The notes beneath the pieces are model-generated. The model was not told where the DNA came from and searched no databases. It saw nothing but the letters and a program-made list of their open reading frames with translations. From Glandiceps talaboti (taxonomy: Eukaryota; Hemichordata; Enteropneusta; Spengelidae): a stretch of DNA of 64,000 nt. Shown here piece by piece: positions 28,401 to 35,700 of this stretch. The position numbers and the translations under genes are program-made. The stretch lies in contig NC_135552.1 of assembly GCF_964340395.1 (NCBI RefSeq), positions 3,770,701 to 3,834,700 on the forward strand. The letters are read 5' to 3'. Numbering within the stretch: position 1 is the stretch's first letter; each line of letters begins with the position of its first letter.

Positions 28401-31400
28401 ACATGAAACCATTGTCAAACATGTCATATGTATTTCTATGTAACACATGAAACCATTGTCAAACATGTCATATGTATTTCTATGTAACACATGAAACCAT
28501 TGTCAAACATGTCATATGTATTTCTATGTAACACATGAAACCATTGTCAAACACGTCATATGTATTTCTATGTAACACATGAAACCATTGTCAAACATGT
28601 CATATGTATTTCTATGTAACACATGAAACCATTGTCAAACACGTCATATGTATTTCTATGTAACACATGAAACCATTGTCAAACATGTCATATGTATTTC
28701 TATGTAACACATGAAACCATTGTCAAACACGTCATATGTATTTCTATGTAACAGTAACACATGAAACCATTGTCAAACACATCATATGTATTTCTATGTA
28801 ACACATGAAACCATTGTCAAACACATCATATGTATTTCTATGTAACACATGAAACCATTGTCAAACATGTCATATGTATTTCTATGTAACACATGAAACC
28901 ATTGTCAAACATGTCATATGTATTTCTATGTAACACATGAAACCATTGTCAAACACGTCATATGTATTTCTATGTAACACATGAAACCATTGTCAAACAC
29001 GTCATATGTATTTCTATGTAACACATGAAACCATTGTCAAACATGTCATATGTATTTCTATGTAACACATGAAACCATTGTCAAACATGTCATATGTATT
29101 TCTATGTAACACATGAAACCATTGTCAAACACGTCATATGTATTTCTACGTATGTTCAAAACGTGAACTATAAAAATGAAAGGGGCTGACGTTTTTATCT
29201 CTTCTGATAAATTGTCCTTTTATTCTGCAGTAATGCTCTGTTTTGTGCCACAGTCAGCACAGAAGTGTGTGCAAAAAAATGGAAGTCATATTTTAAGAAG
29301 TTAAACTAAAATCTTATTAAAATAGAGATAAATATAAATGACTAAAGCTTGATATATATATATGAATGAGTTATGCTGGACTTAACCACAAATTAGATAA
29401 TATCTATTACTCAAAGATATAATATGTGACTGAGATATCATTTTCCATATGTCTGCATACTCAGTGAATATGATATTTGATATATGGAATTCATTTCAAA
29501 TATTATTTGCCCTGTGGTAAAATGTGTTGTATTCAATCACTGCAAATATCAGTTATGCAGTAATGGTAGATTTTATTTGAGCTTTGCAATGCAGGCTGTC
29601 AAATTTCTTCTTTAATAAATAAAAAATGAAAAACGAAATAAAAGTTTCTTCAAAATTATGACAAACGACTACTATGGGAAGCATATTAAATGATTTTGAT
29701 TTACAAACTGAATTACCTCATTACTAACTGTTAATGTGCCATTGTACAGCTTGATGTCCATATGTAAGCAATTGTCAATTACTTGTTTGTCAATAAACTG
29801 AGATACTGAGAGGGTTTGATAACTAGGGAAATTAATATATTCTTAACTGAGTTCAATAACATAAGCAAGGGTGGAATAGAGACAGGAATCAAATTTTGAA
29901 ACAATTAAGTCAGATACTAAGATCGAGAATTATCCCCTAAAAACCTTTAAGTTACATACCAGTTTCTCTGAATCACCATGTGAGGATGCAACTTTCGGAA
30001 ATGGCAACATCCATCAAAAAGAAGTCTTTTGTTACTTTTTAGATTTGAAATCTTAAATGTGTCCCATCCAATGTTAAAATAAATGGAGAGTATCAATGAC
30101 AAAAATCTTTGCTGAGGAAATCTCATATTTGTCATCGTAGTTACAGAAAATTGATGTGATTCTAGATTATTGTACCTAGTGCATTGGTGATAACTAAAGA
30201 AGTATTCCTAGATCAAAATTGAGAACTTTACTGTAAAGTGTGAAATGTGCCACGGAAAAGTCTCTGCAATTTTTTATTGTTACTTTTGTTCAAAAAAACT
30301 TCAACCCATGTCATTTCAAGTCAAGAAAAAAATCAGGGTCTTAGAATTTTGAAATAAAGGTCAAAATACTATCAAAATTAAATCTATTTTAGATCTACAG
30401 AATCCAATATGGCTGCCAAATACCGTGAGAAAATAATAGATTGTCAGTTTCCTTGAAAACAAGACAGTGCCAATCTCTTAGAGAAGGAAGAAAAGGGGAG
30501 AAAAACTAAACTCTTTATAGAATTCAACCAATTTACTGCCAATATTTGAATGAAATCGATGCTCACTTGATTTCAAAGCTTTGACAAGAATACATGACAC
30601 AAGTACTGATTATCTGGGTCTCTTTATTTTTCCAAGGAATTACTTGTAAGTCTAACAAAGTAAAGATAGGCTGAGAAAGAGATTAGTGTCTTTATGTATA
30701 CTTGTTTCCATCAATACTGCTAAAAACCATTTCTCTAGGATAAACAGAAAATTGTCAGAGTTGTACTGAAGTGGTGACCTGTCTATTCAGCTCCTAAAAT
30801 TGGTCAATTATTTCAGTGTCTGTATGACTTTGTTGCACCATTTCACTCTCCAGGGTGTTTTAAAGCTGACTGAACACTACATATACATCACTTTATATGA
30901 CTACACTACTCAATCATTCAGTTTGTTCTGATTCCAAGATAATTGAATTTCCTACTTTGTTTGTACCTCTCTGTTCTGACTGCATACTGTTAATACGCAA
31001 TAGCCACATTTTCATTAGGAACTAAAGGAAACAGAGAATTTCTAAACCTTTTTTTTTGTAATGCACTTGGTGACTTACCACCTGCTTCATTGTAAACAAA
31101 CATGTCAAGGCAGGTTATTACAGTAACCATAATGTAGAGATTGTTTATTTTTGTGCATTGAATGCCCAGTGACATTATTTATAAATCACTGACTGTATGA
31201 AATCATGAAAACAGTCAAATCATGTGGAAAATTGTAACTTTATTGGGTCAGATTATCATCAAGGTTATGTCATAGTGAGATGACTTCATACCAGATAGAA
31301 GTGATTTCACCAATTGTAAGGTGTAATTGGTAACAGTTACTTGCTAAGGTTTTGAGAAGCCTGGAAACAGATGGAGAAATCTGGTTAAATTTGCATATAT

Positions 31401-32678
31401 ATCTATATACTGTACTCTGTACCATAATTATGGTTGGGAATGCTGGTAATGGAGGGGAAAGTTGCATAAAATTTGCATATATTTCCACACTTTGCACCAT
31501 TATTTTTGTGGGTCACTATGGTAACATGTTGGACTTGCCAGGTAGACATTACCAACTTTAATACCACCATGAATGTTGTGTACCCTTGTCTGTTTTGTAA
31601 CCTAGGGATGTTAGTGTACCCACCATGGTAAAACTGAAAAAAAACTTGGTCTTGTATGTAAGTAAATGTTGTGTCATGTATTACTTTTACAGATCCAGAG
31701 TTGTGTGTCCCATCATTGATGTAATCAGTGATGAAACCTTTGAGTTCCATGCTGGCTCAGATATGACGTATGGAGGCTTCAACTGGAAGTTAAATTTCCG
31801 CTGGTATCCAGTGCCTAAAAGAGAAATGGATAGAAGGAAAGGAGACAGAACAATGCCACTCAAGTAAGTCAAATCTCAGTACATCAAATAAACTTTGCCC
31901 ACCTGTTATAAAAATAACAAGCTTTCAATTTCTTGGTCAATACCTTGACTTCTGTTCCACCACACTACATGAGTATTGCTGAAGACGTGTGTAAATAAGC
32001 TGTCCTTCTTGAACAAACGTGATAAGCACTTAAAGAAATGGGGTGATTTTCTTTAAAAAACTTGGTCCAAATGACTTGTAATGAATTGTAATCTTTTCTT
32101 GAATTACTTTCCAGCTTTTTGTTTTTCTTCTTTTTTGTTCAACTTCTGACTGCAATAGAAAAAATTTGTTAAATACAAAAAAAAGTTGACCTTCTTGTTC
32201 ATTTTGTGACTCTCAAAGATAATATATAGGCAGAGTTGAAATATATGATGACAAAAGTAAATTAAAAAATAAAGTACATTCACAAAAGGGGAGGGGCAGG
32301 AAGACAGGAAAAACTAGTGGGTAAAAGGAAAATCTGATTTTATAAAGATAGTGTGAATTGTTAATTTACTAAGAAAAGTCTTGACTATGATATATACTAT
32401 ATATACATACAGGGTGACTCAAACAAATGGATCACCATCTCCTAACTATATAGATTATTTTACAATGATGACCAGTCAACTATATGTATGTGTTACAATC
32501 AACTCCACCATGTAGTCAAAGGACTTTCTTTAGTACAACATTTTGTTCTTACCACCAACAGTGTTAGTTTGCTATTGGAGTGTTGATATAAATGTAATGA
32601 TGTTTATATCAGCTTCCCCACATGACTTTTAGACTGGAGATTGAGTTTGTAGTAAACTAAACATGGTAACCAATTAGT

Positions 32679-32739
<61 letters not shown>

Positions 32740-35700
32740 ATGTAGAAAACATAAACAACCACATGTATACTTATAGTAACTAGACTAACTAGTAGCTAGT
32801 AAATACAGCTACCAACTACAATTGTTATTGTAACAATTACATGTTGACAGAATCTGTCATTACAGCTTAATGTAATTAGTAATTACACTCACAATAGGGT
32901 GGCATCTCAGATAACAAGTTTCGCTGAAGTGAAGGTACAGTCAACCTCATTCAGTGTTTACACTATCTTGAATACAGGGTGATTATATCCACAAAACCAA
33001 GACACTGCTATCACCCACTAATGTAATATACCACATGCAAAAACATTAGTTTTAGTTTGTGTCCGTTTTACAATGCCTATAGCTTGATTTTCTTATGTAA
33101 TAATCAGAGAGCTTGTTGTGAAAGTAATTGCTATAGAAAGCATTACTCCTAGATTGTAATGTTTCTTGAATTTTAATGATCATAAGCTTCCATAGCCATT
33201 ACATAGCAATTTCAATGAGCCATAGTTGTCATTTTTACCATGTATGTGCTTTCCCTTTCTTACAGTACCCCTACAATGGCAGGAGGTTTATTTGCAATAG
33301 ATAGAGACTACTTCCAAGAGATTGGTACCTATGATCCTGGTATGGATATTTGGGGTGGTGAAAACTTAGAGATGTCATTCAGGGTAAGATATGTATAATG
33401 TACTTTTGTATACTTTAAAATGTCTCCGGGAACAAATGACCCTTAGACTACAGTACAGTTGTGCTAAAAATTGATCTCAAAATATACAAATGAGAATTAT
33501 TGCTTTGAAAGTGTTATGATTTATATTTCATCTGTAGATATGGATGTGTGGAGGTACTCTTGAGATAGTAACATGTTCACATGTAGGTCATGTCTTCCGT
33601 AAGACTACACCTTATAGCTTCCCTGGTGGTACTGGTACAATTATCAATAAAAACAACAGACGACTGGCTGAAGTCTGGATGGACGATTTCAAAAACTTCT
33701 TTTATAAGATTTCACCGGGTAAGTCTCACCTCCTTCATGTAATCCTGAAATACTTGGTAATCTACCTGATTATACTTCAGGTGTATAACATTCTGGGGAT
33801 ATATGCCAAGTTTACATTACATTTTGTCCTGGGTAGTTTTGCTACATCATAAATATACCTAGGTTGCTACATCAGAAATATACCTAGTTCTCTACTTTTC
33901 CAGGGTAATTTTTACTGTAATAATGGACAGTCCCATAATGTCACACAAGCTCAATAAGCGAATGGGGGGGGGGGGGGGGGTCTGGCATCAATGTAATTGC
34001 TGAACTTCATTATTGGACTTCTGACCAAATTTCAACGGAAAACTTTCACTCCTTCAATTATAAACTTAAATGTTGATATGAAGTATAACTTTCTTCAAAT
34101 GTGAGATACATTTTGCATGCTTGGTTTCTGGCAGTGGTAGTAGTATAATATGTTTACCATCATGTTTTTTTACATTACATCAATCATAGTGGTGTGACCG
34201 CTACAGTTTTCATCCTAGTTTACATCATATACAAACGTTTGATGTCGCACTTGTGTATGTTCATCTAGGGGGAGGGGGGAGGTTATTTTGACCTATACAA
34301 GCGATGTTCATTTATTGAGCTGGTGACAGTGGTGTGTGATCATCCCTACTATACCTAGTATTCTACTTACTGAATTGTGTATACTAGTAATTAAATACCA
34401 AGTTACAAGGATCCTATCAGACTGCCCTCTAGTGATACTTATACTATCTATGTTTCTAACTACATTTATTTCTTATGTTATTAGGAGCTAAAAAGGCAGA
34501 TTATGGAGATGTTTCATCTAGACTTCAACTTAGAGACAGACTACAGTGTAAAAGTTTCCGTTGGTATCTAGAAAATATTTACCCAGAATCACAGTTCTTC
34601 ATGGATTATAATGTGATTGGAGAGGTAAGAATAGTATGTGTATGTTGGTTGACGTGGATCATAGACATTGGAAGAGCCTTCCCTGCCATCATCTGTGCTT
34701 GAACCCCCCTCCATCTCCATGCTAGAGTCCCCCTGACATTGTCTGTGCTTGAGGCCCCTCCATCATCTGTGTTTGAGCCCCTGCTATTGTCTATATTTGA
34801 GCCCCTCCATTGTCCATACTAGAGCCCCCCCCCCTGACATTCTGTGCTTGAGATCCCTCCATTGTCTGTTTGAGTCCCCACTATCCATCCATACTTGAGC
34901 CCTCTCTACAATCTCTGTTTTAGCCCCCCCCCCACCCCATTGTCTATGCTTTAACACCCTCTATTGTCTATGTTTAAGTTCCCCCCTCCCCCTCCCACCA
35001 GATGAAAGTAACCCAATTGATTTACAACAATACGATTTGTGTTATTTCAGATACGAAATATAGAAACTAAACAGTGTTTAGACAACATGGGAAGGAAAGA
35101 AAACCAGAAATTAGGTATCTATGCTTGCCATGGACAAGGAGGAAATCAGGTACGTCTAGAGAAAGATGCTATGAGATGAATGTAAAGAACGGTGGAGTTT
35201 AGTATGCATAACGAGAACAAGTCCAATTTTAGAAAGTATGCCTAATTAGTATGCATAACGAGAACAAGTCTAATTTTAGAAAGTATGTCTAATTAGTATG
35301 CATAACGAAAACAAGTCTGTAATGCAATGTAATGTAGTGATGTAACATGATGTCATGTCATGTATGTGTATATATAATGTAATGTAATGTAATGCAATGC
35401 AATGCAATGCAATGCAATGCAATGCAATGTAATGTAATGTAATGTAATGTAATGTAATGTAATGTAATGTAATGTAATGTAATGTAATGTAATGTAATGT
35501 AATGTGTTATCTGGTCAGCCTCAAATATTTGTCCATCATTTTTGCAATAACTACCTTTACATGTACATTATCTGAGTATACAAATCAAAATAAGTATTAC
35601 TAAGGATAGCCTTACTGGTTGATGTATACTAGGTCACTCGGTCACCTTCACATTCAAGGTCAAACTGCAGCTAAGGCTATGTCAAGACAATGTAATCTAG

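Larger units (their letters stand above)
26111..31692 (+). other. GALNT(+) intron 4
   Basis: 5.6 kb. Contains the unassigned minus ORF at 27.2-27.6 kb, the 44-bp minisatellite and family D copy 2. The remainder is AT-rich without recognised genes. Confidence 0.9.

Noticed and set aside
28063-29150. CRISPR-like regular repeat
   Set aside because: Units are contiguous with no unique spacers and lie in a eukaryotic intron: a minisatellite.
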